DNA of 64,000 nt from the NCBI RefSeq assembly GCF_001280005.1, contig NZ_LGDW01000347.1, positions 45,335 to 109,334 on the forward strand. Reading direction: 5' to 3'. The translations under genes were made by a program, and so were the position numbers. A model generated the notes under the pieces. That model was not told where the DNA came from, searched no databases, and saw only the letters and a list, made by a program, of their open reading frames with translations. Shown in pieces: positions 36,159-44,718 of this stretch. Numbering within the stretch: the stretch's first letter is position 1; the number at the start of each line of letters is the position of its first letter. The DNA comes from Streptomyces sp. NRRL WC-3618. Its GTDB lineage: Bacteria > Actinomycetota > Actinomycetes > Streptomycetales > Streptomycetaceae.

Positions 36159-37658
36159 TCACTTGGCCGGTGTGTAGGAGAGGACAGCGGTGACCGTCTT
36201 CTCCTCGGTGTTCGCCTCGATTCCGGCCCAGCCGAGTTCCCGCCCCTGACCGCTGAGCTTGGAACCACCCCACGGCAGCCGGGCGTCGAGCGGCGCCCAG
36301 CCGTTGATCGCGACCGCGCCGGCCTTCACCACGCGGGCGACCGCATGGGCCTTGCTGACGTCGGAGGTCCACAGGGTGGCGGCCAGGGCGTAGTCGCTGT
36401 CGTTGGCTGTCGTGATCGCCTCGGATTCCGAGTCGAACGGGATGATCGCGCCCACCGGTCCGAAGATCTCCCGCCGGGCGATGGTCATGGCGTTGTCGAC
36501 GTCGGCGAAGAGTGTCGGCTCGACGAAGAACCCCTTGCCGGACGGTCGGCCGCCCCCGGTGACCAGACGGGCGCCCTCGCTCGTCCCGGCCGCGATGTAC
36601 GCGCACACCCGTTCCAGCTGCCGTGCGTTGATCAACGCGCCCATCGTGGTGCCCTCGTCGAACGGGTCGCCGACCTTGATCTCGCTCGCGCGGGCCACCA
36701 GCCGTTCGACGAACTCGTCGTACACGGAACGAGCGACCAGGATCCGACTGCCGGCGGCGCACACCTCGCCCTGATTCGCGAAGATGCCCGCCGCCACTCC
36801 CTGCGTGGCCTCGTCGAGATCGGCGTCGCCGAAGACGATCTGGGGGCTCTTGCCGCCGAGTTCCAGCGTCGTGCGTCGGAATCCCTTCGCGGCGGCCACG
36901 GCCACCTTGTAGCCCGTCTCGGGGCTTCCGGTGAACGAGATCTTGTCGACGCCGGGGTGGTCGATGAGTGCCTGGCCCGTGACGGCCCCGAGTCCTGGGA
37001 GCACGCTGAACGCCCCTGCGGGGAACCCGGCTTCCTCGACCAGCTTCGCGAGGAGAAGAGAGGTGAGGGGCGCGTCCTCCGGAGGCTTCAGGACGACGGC
37101 GCAGCCCGCGGCGAGGGCCGGCGCGATCTTCCATGCCCCGATCATGGTCGGCGAGTTCCAGGGCGTGATGGCCGCGACGACTCCGACGGGCTCGCGCACG
37201 GTGTAGCTGTGCGTGGGCCTGCCCATGTACGGGCCGGTCGGGACGGAACGGCCTTCCAGCTTGTCGGCCCAGCCGGCGAAGTAGCGGAACGCCTGGATCG
37301 CCTGGGGCAGGTCGATCACCCGTGGCTCGAAACCGGGCTTGCCGATGTCCAGTGACTCCAGCGTCGCGAACTCCTCGCTGCGCGCGTCGATCAGATCGGC
37401 GAGTCGATGCAGCAGGAGCGCCCGGTCGCTTCCGTCGGTCCTTCCCCACGCGCCCTCGTCCAGTGCGGACCGGGCGTGGGACACGGCCTGGTCCACTTCG
37501 CGAGCCCCGGCGGCGGCCACCGTGGTGAGCCGTTGTTCGGTCACGGGATCGATCACGTCGAAGGTGTCGATGCTCTGGCTGCTGTCCCAGCGCCCGGCGA
37601 AGTAGGGCTCCGTCGGAACCGTGCTGACCAGCCGTTCAGCTTCTGTGCGTGCTAGCAT
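36159..37658 (-). CDS. aldehyde dehydrogenase (NAD(P)+-dependent), copy 1
   Basis: Oxidises an aldehyde to a carboxylic acid with NAD(P)+. The 499 residues contain all ALDH signatures: ITPWNSPTM (cofactor), SFTGSPETG, LELGGKSP (general base Glu) and NQGEVCAAG (nucleophile Cys). Related to betaine/phenylacetaldehyde-type dehydrogenases. The ATG at 37658 lacks an obvious ribosome-binding site, so the message may be leaderless or use another start. Divergent from an IclR gene and near the amine oxidase, it could oxidise the aldehyde formed from the amine. CTATG/CATAG inverted repeats (37675-37679, 37697-37701) lie between the divergent genes. Confidence 0.9.
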   Translation of the reverse strand: MLARTEAERLVSTVPTEPYFAGRWDSSQSIDTFDVIDPVTEQRLTTVAAAGAREVDQAVSHARSALDEGAWGRTDGSDRALLLHRLADLIDARSEEFATLESLDIGKPGFEPRVIDLPQAIQAFRYFAGWADKLEGRSVPTGPYMGRPTHSYTVREPVGVVAAITPWNSPTMIGAWKIAPALAAGCAVVLKPPEDAPLTSLLLAKLVEEAGFPAGAFSVLPGLGAVTGQALIDHPGVDKISFTGSPETGYKVAVAAAKGFRRTTLELGGKSPQIVFGDADLDEATQGVAAGIFANQGEVCAAGSRILVARSVYDEFVERLVARASEIKVGDPFDEGTTMGALINARQLERVCAYIAAGTSEGARLVTGGGRPSGKGFFVEPTLFADVDNAMTIARREIFGPVGAIIPFDSESEAITTANDSDYALAATLWTSDVSKAHAVARVVKAGAVAINGWAPLDARLPWGGSKLSGQGRELGWAGIEANTEEKTVTAVLSYTPAK

Positions 37659-37801
37659 GAGTACGATTACCGTTCTATGTGGACGATATTTGAAACCATA
37701 GGGATGTCGGTGAGGCCGGGTCAAGGGGTCAGCGGTATACGGCCGTTCTCACCGCCGTGACATGATGTGCGGCACGCAAATGCTGGAGGCGAGAGAAGAT
37801 C

Positions 37802-38509
37802 GTGGCGGTGACCGGCGGGGAAACGTCCCTGACTCTTGACCGCGGGCTGACGGTGCTGTCACTGCTCGCAAGGAACGCCGACGGTCTGACGGCCGCAGAG
37901 CTCGCCGAGCAGCTGAGCATCGCCCGGGCGGCCGTCTACCGCCTGCTGCGCACGCTGGAGGCGCACAGTCTCGTCGCCCGGCTCGGCACGAGGTACATCC
38001 TCGGGTTCGGCGTGGCCGAACTGGCCGGGCAGCTCAAACCGCGGCTGCAGGCCACCGTCCTGCCGATCCTGCGCAGGCTCAGCGAACAGACCAACAGCAC
38101 GGCGCTGCTGAGCGTCGCCGACGGCGACCAGGCCCTGATCCTGCTGACGGCGGAGCCCCCGAACTCCACCATGCACCTCGCCATGCGGGAAGGCGCCCGC
38201 CACTCCTTGACCCTCGGCGCGGACGGGGTCGCCATCCTCGCCGGCCGCCCCGAGAGCGACGACGACACCGCCGACGTCCGCGAGGCGCGTCGCCGCGGCT
38301 ACGCCGTCAGTGTGGGCTCGATCCAGGAGGGCGCGGTGGGCATCGCGGCCCCCATCCAGGTCTCGGACTGGGCGACCGCGAGCCTCGGCGTCGTACAGCT
38401 CGGTCTCAAGCTCGTCGACGAACACGTTCCCCACCTGGTGACGGAGGCCGCCAGGACGGCCGCCACCCAGTTGGTGGGGGCGGCCGGCCCGCAAGCCGTC
38501 GAGCGTTAG
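37802..38509 (+). CDS. IclR-family regulator, copy 1
   Basis: A 235-residue IclR protein. The N-terminal winged HTH is AAELAEQLSIARAAVYRLLRTLE; the GAF-like effector domain follows. GGAGGCGAG lies before the GTG start at 37802. The protein is divergent from the ALDH gene, which it probably controls, and convergent with the amine oxidase gene, with only 7 bases between their stop codons. Confidence 0.88.
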   Translation: MAVTGGETSLTLDRGLTVLSLLARNADGLTAAELAEQLSIARAAVYRLLRTLEAHSLVARLGTRYILGFGVAELAGQLKPRLQATVLPILRRLSEQTNSTALLSVADGDQALILLTAEPPNSTMHLAMREGARHSLTLGADGVAILAGRPESDDDTADVREARRRGYAVSVGSIQEGAVGIAAPIQVSDWATASLGVVQLGLKLVDEHVPHLVTEAARTAATQLVGAAGPQAVER

Positions 38510-38516
38510 GAGCCGG

Positions 38517-40448
38517 TCACCCCTGCTGCTCCGCGGAGTGGCAGTGGGCCGTGCCGTGCCCCGGCTGGGGCGGTACGTCCAGGGAGGGGTTGCGGTCGAA
38601 GAAGCCGACCGGCTTCAACGAGAACCCGACGTAGTCGCACGGCATGATGGGCCAGTCCTCCGGACGGGGCAGGTGCGACGTCCCGAAGGTGTGCCACAGC
38701 ACCACGTCCGTGTCGACCAGATCGCGCTCCTGCTCGACCCACTTGCCGATCCCGTCCCCGGGGTGCTGGTTCGGGTAGTCGCCGGCCGCGTGCAGCTCGT
38801 CGGGGCTGTACCGGGTCACCCACAGATGCGCCCGCGCGAACTCGGCGCGGCGCGCCAGATCGCTTTCGGGAGCGGCGAGCAGGGTCGGGCCGACGAACGG
38901 GACCAGCTTGTAGGCGACGGGCTCGCCGAAGCGGTTGCGTACCTGGGGATTGGTGATCTTCCAGGTACGGGCGGTGAGCGGGTTGCACATCCTGCGGCCG
39001 TCGCGTTCGTTGGTGATCGCCGTGGGCCGGGCGACGATCGCGTTGCCGTACGGGTTGTCCGGCCCCATCGGGAGGCCCACCGCGTCGACCTCCACGACGG
39101 TGTTGCCCGGTCCGTCGACCTCCATGTCCAGCCGCATGTTGAACAGGTGCTGGTGGTTCGGCGCGTCCAACTGCGGTGCCACGAGGGTTCCGTAGGCGGG
39201 TTTCTCGCCGGGAGCCACGGCCCGCGTCTGGACGATGCCGGTCAGCTTGGCCTCGAACTGGATCGTCCCGTCGAGGTAGAAGTACCAGAAGAAGCCGTAC
39301 TCGTAGTTGCCGATCGTGTGGATCGACGACACGACCAGCCGCCGGGAACGCCTGACCTCCGCCTGCTGCACGTAGCGGAAGTCCCAGTGCTTCCAGAGGA
39401 TCCCGTAGTCCTCCTCGTGCAGACAGATGGCGTTGGTGACGGTGTGCGGGGTGCCCGACTCGTCGGAGAGCACCGCGTCGAGGTACCTGATCTCGCCGAG
39501 GCAGTCGCACCCGAGGCTGAGCGAACCGACCGTCTTCCCCAGGCTGTACTCGCCCGCGTCGAAGACGTTCCGGAAGTAGAAGTCGTCGCTGGTGTCGCCG
39601 TAGGGCACCACCATCTCGCTGATACCGGCCCGGTGCACGATCGGGCGCCGGCGCCCCCCGTCCTGGTAGGAGACATCGCTGATGACGAGTCCCTCCACCA
39701 CGTCGATGTGGGCGTGCAGCCGCCACCGCTGCCACTCGATCACATTGCCGGAGACCGTGAAGGAGGGTCCTTCGGGCTGGGTGATCTCGATGGGGCGGAG
39801 GTCGTCGCGCAATGGTCCGGCGCTGACCGGGTCGTAGTTCCCGCTCTCCGGCGGAATCGGCAGCGGGTCCCCTTCCGAGATGGCCACCACCGAACGGGCG
39901 TCGCAGTCGATGACGAAGACGAGGTTCCCCACCGGCCTGGCGTAGCCGTTGTCCGCGGTGAAGTGCCGGACGTACGCGCTCGCCCGGATCACGCGTCGTC
40001 GCGCGTCCACGCCCTCGATCGGCAGCGTGCCGGTCGACCAGGGGTCGAACTGCACCTGCGAGAGATCGTCGACACCGTGCCGGGTCAGGGCTTCCGCCGA
40101 GGGCGGGTCGTTCTTGATGATCTCGTCGAGCGCCATCAACTCGTCGATCATGATGGGCGGTTGCATGCCGGGGCGGTGCTCCCAGGAGACCATGGTGTCG
40201 TTCGTGAGATCGACCCGCGCCTCGAACATGGCACTGGCCTCGGGGTCGTAGACGACGAGGAACGCCACGCGGGGGATCGGGCGCGAGGGGTCGAACTCCC
40301 GCACCAGTTCTTTGTCCGGCAGGTCCAGTCGGATCAGCGGGAACTTGATCGCCTGTCGATGGGCCTGACCGGAACGCACCACGCCGACGGCCTGCTCCAT
40401 CTCCTTGGCGGTCAGCGGATCGTACGGGTGCGGTACGGCGGTGGTCAC
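38517..40448 (-). CDS. copper-containing primary-amine oxidase
   Basis: Topaquinone enzyme that oxidatively deaminates primary amines to aldehydes, ammonia and hydrogen peroxide. The TPQ precursor is Tyr382 in GNYEYG. Copper ligands are the His pair in NHQHLFNM and the His in GTSHLPRPEDWP. At 643 residues the length fits actinobacterial enzymes such as the tyramine/phenethylamine oxidases. The start is either the ATG at 40454, too close to its AGGAGG, or the GTG at 40448, which has good spacing and is preferred. No signal peptide is seen, so it is intracellular. It lies 77 bases after the permease on the same strand, forming an uptake-oxidation pair. Confidence 0.92.
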   Translation of the reverse strand: MTTAVPHPYDPLTAKEMEQAVGVVRSGQAHRQAIKFPLIRLDLPDKELVREFDPSRPIPRVAFLVVYDPEASAMFEARVDLTNDTMVSWEHRPGMQPPIMIDELMALDEIIKNDPPSAEALTRHGVDDLSQVQFDPWSTGTLPIEGVDARRRVIRASAYVRHFTADNGYARPVGNLVFVIDCDARSVVAISEGDPLPIPPESGNYDPVSAGPLRDDLRPIEITQPEGPSFTVSGNVIEWQRWRLHAHIDVVEGLVISDVSYQDGGRRRPIVHRAGISEMVVPYGDTSDDFYFRNVFDAGEYSLGKTVGSLSLGCDCLGEIRYLDAVLSDESGTPHTVTNAICLHEEDYGILWKHWDFRYVQQAEVRRSRRLVVSSIHTIGNYEYGFFWYFYLDGTIQFEAKLTGIVQTRAVAPGEKPAYGTLVAPQLDAPNHQHLFNMRLDMEVDGPGNTVVEVDAVGLPMGPDNPYGNAIVARPTAITNERDGRRMCNPLTARTWKITNPQVRNRFGEPVAYKLVPFVGPTLLAAPESDLARRAEFARAHLWVTRYSPDELHAAGDYPNQHPGDGIGKWVEQERDLVDTDVVLWHTFGTSHLPRPEDWPIMPCDYVGFSLKPVGFFDRNPSLDVPPQPGHGTAHCHSAEQQG

Positions 40449-40525
40449 TGCCATTCCTCCTGCGGGGTGCGGGGAGTGCGTCGGAAGGGGGGAGGGAGCG
40501 GGGGGTACTGGGGACGTCACGGAGG

Positions 40526-41995
40526 TCAGGTCTCCGAAACGGCGGTCAGGCTCTTGGGCGGCACGCTGCTGCCGGGGGACGGGCGGCGGCCTATGACGAA
40601 CGACCACGCCACGCCGAGTGCGATCCAGAGGAGCAGCGCCCAGGGGACGGTGTCGAGAGGGCTCTGCGCCTTGTAGACGGCGCCGAAGACCGCGCCGGCC
40701 GACACCACGGCGCCGACGCTGCCGGCGGCGAGGAGTTTGGCGTGGCTGACGTACGGCCACAGGCCCTTCACGCCCAGGGCCGCGACGACGCAGTACATCA
40801 GCGCGAGGCCGGTGCCGCCGAAGCCGGCCATCCAGCTGAACGCCGGGGACCACTGCGGTTGCAGGACACCGGGCTGAGCGGTCTCGCGCGAGAGGATGCC
40901 GTCCCCGAGGCGTACGGCGACGATGACGACGCACGCGAAGGCGCCCAACAGGGCGGCGCCCCATACCGGTGTGTGGAACCGGCGGTGCAACTCCGCCAGT
41001 TTCGAGGGCAGTCGGCCGGTGCGGGCCATGGCGAGCATCCCCCGGCTCGACGCGACGCCGACGCCGATCGCCACCGCGAGGACGTCGAAGATGATCAGGA
41101 TGCCCATGAAGGTCCCGAAGCCGGCGGACCCGTACTCCTTGCCGGAGGCGAGGGCCTCCAGCGGGAAGACGCTGGCCTTCCACGCCTGCGCGTCGAGGCC
41201 GAAGCCCACGTCCTGCGCGTAGGCGACGATCAGGTAGTAGACCCCGACGATGATGATCGACCACATGACCGCCCGGGGCACATGGCGCTTGGGGTTCGCG
41301 GTCTCCTCGGCGAGGTTGGCCGCCGATTCGAACCCGACGAACATGTTGATGCCGTAGAGAACGCCGTAGAGAAGGTCCAGGCTCCCCACGGAGAACGGGT
41401 TGAAGGGTTCGGCGGACAGGCCCTGATCACTGGTGCCGACCCGGAAGACGATGACCAGGGAGAAGACGAGTACGACAACGATGGTGACCAGGGCGAGGAC
41501 GAGCTGCGTACGGATGGACACCTGGACGCCGACCACGAGAAGGGCGACGACGAGCAGGGCGTATCCCAGCGACAGGGGCCACCACGGTACGTCCACGGAC
41601 AGGGAGTTGAGCAGCCACGTCTGGGTGAGCCCGCCCAGGACGAGGAACGTCGACGCCCCCAGCACCATCATGGCTCCGTAGTAGAGCCATCCGGCGATCA
41701 CGCCCATGCGTGGGCCGGCACTGTCACTGACGTATTCGTAGAGCGACCCGCACAGGTGGATCCGTTTCGCGTACTGGGCGATGACCCAGCCCACTCCGCA
41801 GATGCCGATGCCCGCGATGGCGATCGCGATCGGGGTGGCGGTTCCGGCCCCGCGCCCCGTGGCCGACAGCCCCACGACCAGGGGCAGGAGGGCCGCGACC
41901 GAGAACACAGGTCCCATGAAACCGATGGATTGAGTGAGGACGCCGATCAACGTCAGGCGGCCTTGAGCCAGGGTGGTGCGATCAGGGCTAGTCAT
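40526..41995 (-). CDS. APC-superfamily amino-acid/amine permease
   Basis: A 489-residue transporter with about twelve transmembrane helices. The N-terminal IGVLTQSIGFMGPVFSVAAL and the central GFESAANLAEE and NPKRHVPRA segments are APC hallmarks. It immediately precedes the amine oxidase on the same strand, so a primary amine or amino acid is the expected cargo. The ATG at 41995 has GGAGG 9 bases upstream; the longer frame to 42088 is unconserved. The promoter contains palindromes shared with the divergent ThDP operon, tying its control to the adjacent IclR gene. Confidence 0.9.
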   Translation of the reverse strand: MTSPDRTTLAQGRLTLIGVLTQSIGFMGPVFSVAALLPLVVGLSATGRGAGTATPIAIAIAGIGICGVGWVIAQYAKRIHLCGSLYEYVSDSAGPRMGVIAGWLYYGAMMVLGASTFLVLGGLTQTWLLNSLSVDVPWWPLSLGYALLVVALLVVGVQVSIRTQLVLALVTIVVVLVFSLVIVFRVGTSDQGLSAEPFNPFSVGSLDLLYGVLYGINMFVGFESAANLAEETANPKRHVPRAVMWSIIIVGVYYLIVAYAQDVGFGLDAQAWKASVFPLEALASGKEYGSAGFGTFMGILIIFDVLAVAIGVGVASSRGMLAMARTGRLPSKLAELHRRFHTPVWGAALLGAFACVVIVAVRLGDGILSRETAQPGVLQPQWSPAFSWMAGFGGTGLALMYCVVAALGVKGLWPYVSHAKLLAAGSVGAVVSAGAVFGAVYKAQSPLDTVPWALLLWIALGVAWSFVIGRRPSPGSSVPPKSLTAVSET

Positions 41996-42020
41996 CCCGA
42001 TCAGCCTCCAGTTCACCACT

Positions 42021-42035
42021 GTGCGATATTCGTAC
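42021..42035. promoter_or_regulatory. IclR-type operator, permease side
   Basis: GTGCGATATTCGTAC lies 26 bases upstream of the permease start. It has the same dyad layout (GTGC...TA...CG.AC) as two boxes at 43071 and 43091. A second dyad overlaps its right arm at 42031-42045. Confidence 0.6.
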
Positions 42036-42045
42036 ACGGTGTACG
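42031..42045. promoter_or_regulatory. overlapping perfect palindrome upstream of the permease
   Basis: CGTACAC-g-GTGTACG, a perfect 7-bp dyad with a one-base centre, overlaps the previous site. It may be part of the same operator or the site of the second regulator. Confidence 0.55.
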
Positions 42046-42151
42046 TTTGTTGAAAGCACATGTTGTGGTGACCCGGGGCGGGTGTCAAGGCCCCACCTCC
42101 GCAATCGCGCGATCCACGGGGCCGCCCGTCCCCGCCCGACGGACAGAACTC

Positions 42152-42181
42152 CGCCCCCGCCGAAATCCTTCAGCGGGGGCG
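42152..42181 (-). terminator. hairpin terminator after the second IclR gene
   Basis: A 9-bp GC-rich stem (42152-42160 and 42173-42181) flanked by imperfect further pairing lies just beyond the IclR stop on the minus strand. Confidence 0.72.
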
Positions 42182-42217
42182 AGAGTTGTCCGGACCGGCG
42201 GTGCGGACCGGCGGGCC

Positions 42218-42973
42218 CTACTGGGAGCCCAGCAGGAACGCGCGGGCCGCTCGCGCGGCGGAGACCACTTCCGGGGTGGATTCGTCGACGCGGTCCTGGC
42301 GGTGCGAAACGAACATCACGCACGCGTCCAGTACGTCCCCGTCCTGGGCCAGCGGAGCCGCGACGGCGTGGGCCCCCGGTTCCACCGCGCCATGGCTGGT
42401 GACCCAGCCCCGGCGGCGCGCCTCGCGGACGGCGTCCGTGTCGTCCTCGGCGGGTGCCCGGCCGGCCCGGATCGCACAGGGGGCGGCCCCCCGGTCCAGC
42501 GGCTGGCGAGAGCCCTTGCGGTAGGCGAGGTGGTAGTCGGAGTCCTGGGGAACCGCCGTGGCCACGGCGACGACACAGTCCGGCTCCGGGAAGAACAGGA
42601 TCGCCGTACCGCCGTACCGGTCCGCGAGTTGCTGCAGCAGTGGCTGGACGAACTCCGCGAGGGTGGGCCGCGAGGCGCCCGCGAGCGTGTGGAGTTCCCC
42701 GCCGGGCAGATAGGCGCCGTCCGCGGTCCGGGCCAGGAATCCCTCCGAGGCGAGCGTGCCCGCGAGGCGGTGTACGACGGTCCGGTGCAGCCCCGTTCGG
42801 GCGGCGATCTCCGCCACCGTCAGACCACGGGGCTGATGGGCGACGGCCCGCAGAACGGCCAGGCCCCGGACGAGTGTCTGCGACGGCGGCTGGCTGGGGC
42901 GCTTCGGCTTCTCCGCCCGCCCGTCGTCGTCACCGGCGCCGTTCTCCACGTCGTTCGCGGCCTCTGCCCGCAC
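42218..42973 (-). CDS. IclR-family regulator, copy 2
   Basis: A 251-residue IclR protein with a GTG start. A charged leader of about 30 residues precedes the HTH (LTVAEIAARTGLHRTVVHRLAG) and the effector domain follows. It sits between the permease/amine-oxidase unit and the divergent ThDP operon, which both carry GTGC-type dyads in their promoters. It is the most likely regulator of both. Its own transcript ends at a hairpin before the permease promoter, so it is not co-transcribed with the permease. Confidence 0.88.
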   Translation of the reverse strand: MRAEAANDVENGAGDDDGRAEKPKRPSQPPSQTLVRGLAVLRAVAHQPRGLTVAEIAARTGLHRTVVHRLAGTLASEGFLARTADGAYLPGGELHTLAGASRPTLAEFVQPLLQQLADRYGGTAILFFPEPDCVVAVATAVPQDSDYHLAYRKGSRQPLDRGAAPCAIRAGRAPAEDDTDAVREARRRGWVTSHGAVEPGAHAVAAPLAQDGDVLDACVMFVSHRQDRVDESTPEVVSAARAARAFLLGSQ

Positions 42974-43070
42974 GCCCTACCGCCTTCCGAGTTCCGCTGA
43001 CGCGTTCAGCGTATGACACGGGCCCGTGGAGCCCCGGGGGTTGACGCCGGAGCCGCCTCACGCCAATGCT

Positions 43071-43085
43071 GTGCACTATACGCAC
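43071..43085. promoter_or_regulatory. IclR-type operator, ThDP side, box 1
   Basis: GTGCACTATACGCAC, a dyad of the GTGC-N7-GCAC type. Starts exactly 20 bases before box 2, about two turns of the helix. Confidence 0.65.
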
Positions 43086-43090
43086 GGACG

Positions 43091-43105
43091 GTGCACATAG
43101 CGCAC
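43091..43105. promoter_or_regulatory. IclR-type operator, ThDP side, box 2
   Basis: GTGCACATAGCGCAC, matching box 1 at most positions. It ends 12 bases before the ThDP gene start and overlaps the region where the transcript would begin. Confidence 0.65.
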
Positions 43106-43117
43106 AGAGGAGCTTCC

Positions 43118-44707
43118 ATGACCCATGCCACCACCGTCTGGCGGGCGAACCGCTCCGGCGGTCTGACCGGGGCCGAGGTACTGATCGAGACCGCGCTCGC
43201 CGCCGGAGTCGATGTCTGCTTCGCCAATCCGGGGACCACGGAGATGCCCCTCGTCGCCGCGCTGGACTCGGTTCCCGGCACCCGTGCGGTGCTCGGGCTC
43301 TTCGAGGGCGTGTGCACCGGCGCGGCCGACGGCTACGCCCGCGTCACCGGCCGCCCGGCGATGACCCTGCTCCATCTGGGCCCGGGTTTCGCCAACGGCA
43401 TCGCGAACCTGCACAACGCCCGGCGCGCCCACTCCCCCGTCTTCAACGTCATCGGGGACCACGCCAGTTGGCACCTCGCCCATGACGCTCCCCTGACCTC
43501 GGACATCGTCTCGCTCGCACGCCCCGTCTCCGGCTGGGTAGGCACCGCCACCTCCGGCGCGGACCTGGCCCAGCTCACCGCTCACGCCATCGGGGCCGCC
43601 ACTGCCCCGCCCGGCTGCGGGGCCACCCTCATCGCCCCCGCCGACTTCCAGCAGGAGGTGCTCACGGCCCCCGTGGACGTCGAACTGCCCGGCGTCCGGC
43701 GACCGCGTGAGGTGACGGCGGAGATCATCGACCCGATCGCCAAGCGACTGCGCGCCGGGGAGCGTGCCGTCCTCCTGCTGGGCGGCGCGGCACTCGGCGA
43801 ACGCGGCCAGCGGGCCGCGGCCCGGATCGCCGCCGCCACCGGGGCCGTCCTGTACAGCGAGACCTTCCCGGCCGCCGCCGAACGCGGTGGCGGCCTGCCG
43901 GACCTCGACCGGCTCCCGTACTTCCCGGAGGTGGCCGTCGAGGCCCTCGCCGGTGCACAACTGGTCGTGCTGGCCGGGGCGTTGGAGCCGGTGTCGTACT
44001 TCGGATACGAGGGGATTCCCAGCCTTCTGGCTCCCCCCGGCACCGTGGAGGTCCTGAGCACTCCGGAGGAGGACGGCGCCCTCGCGCTGGAAGTCCTCGC
44101 GGACACACTCGGTGCTCCCGAGCCCGCGCGGCGGACCGTGCCGAGTGACGAACCGCTGCCGGACGGCACGCTGACACCGGGCGCCGTCGGCCGGATCGTC
44201 GCCGGGCTGCTGCCCGAACACGCCATCGTCTCCGTCGAGGGCGGCACCTGCGGCTACCCCTTCTTCACCGCGTCGTCCCGCGCCGCCCGCCACACCACGC
44301 TCACCAACACCGGCGGCGCCATCGGCCAGGGCCTGCCCGCCGCGCTCGGCGCCGCGATCGCCGCTCCCAGCCGCAAGGTCGTCGCCCTCCAGTCCGACGG
44401 AAGCGCGCAGTACACGATCCAGTCGCTGTGGACGATGGCCCGGGAACAGCTTCCCGTCATCACCCTCATCGCCTCCAACCGCGCCTACAACGTGCTGCGC
44501 ACCGAGCTCGGCCGGCACGGACAGAACCGGCCGGGGCCCGTCGCGGCGGCGCTCACCAGCCTGGACGGACCGGCCTTCGACTGGCCGGCGCTGGCCCGTG
44601 GCTACGGAGTGCCCGGGACCCGGGTGGAGACGGGCGAGGAACTCCGGCGCGAACTCGGCCGCGCGCTCGCCGCCGACGGTCCTCAGCTCATCGAGATGGC
44701 CCTGTGA
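43118..44707 (+). CDS. ThDP-dependent decarboxylase (benzoylformate-decarboxylase-like)
   Basis: Thiamine-diphosphate enzyme of 529 residues. The N-terminal domain holds Glu63 in GLFEGVCTGAADGYAR, needed for ThDP activation, and NPGTTEMPL. The C-terminal domain carries the ThDP-binding motif SDGSAQYTIQSLWT through NRAYN. Annotators often call such proteins acetolactate synthase, but the gene order with an aldehyde dehydrogenase resembles mandelate-pathway benzoylformate decarboxylase plus benzaldehyde dehydrogenase. It would decarboxylate a 2-oxo acid to an aldehyde. GAGGAG precedes the ATG and the two GTGC boxes lie just upstream. Substrate remains inferred. Confidence 0.85.
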   Translation: MTHATTVWRANRSGGLTGAEVLIETALAAGVDVCFANPGTTEMPLVAALDSVPGTRAVLGLFEGVCTGAADGYARVTGRPAMTLLHLGPGFANGIANLHNARRAHSPVFNVIGDHASWHLAHDAPLTSDIVSLARPVSGWVGTATSGADLAQLTAHAIGAATAPPGCGATLIAPADFQQEVLTAPVDVELPGVRRPREVTAEIIDPIAKRLRAGERAVLLLGGAALGERGQRAAARIAAATGAVLYSETFPAAAERGGGLPDLDRLPYFPEVAVEALAGAQLVVLAGALEPVSYFGYEGIPSLLAPPGTVEVLSTPEEDGALALEVLADTLGAPEPARRTVPSDEPLPDGTLTPGAVGRIVAGLLPEHAIVSVEGGTCGYPFFTASSRAARHTTLTNTGGAIGQGLPAALGAAIAAPSRKVVALQSDGSAQYTIQSLWTMAREQLPVITLIASNRAYNVLRTELGRHGQNRPGPVAAALTSLDGPAFDWPALARGYGVPGTRVETGEELRRELGRALAADGPQLIEMAL

Positions 44708-44718
44708 GAGGAGCCACC

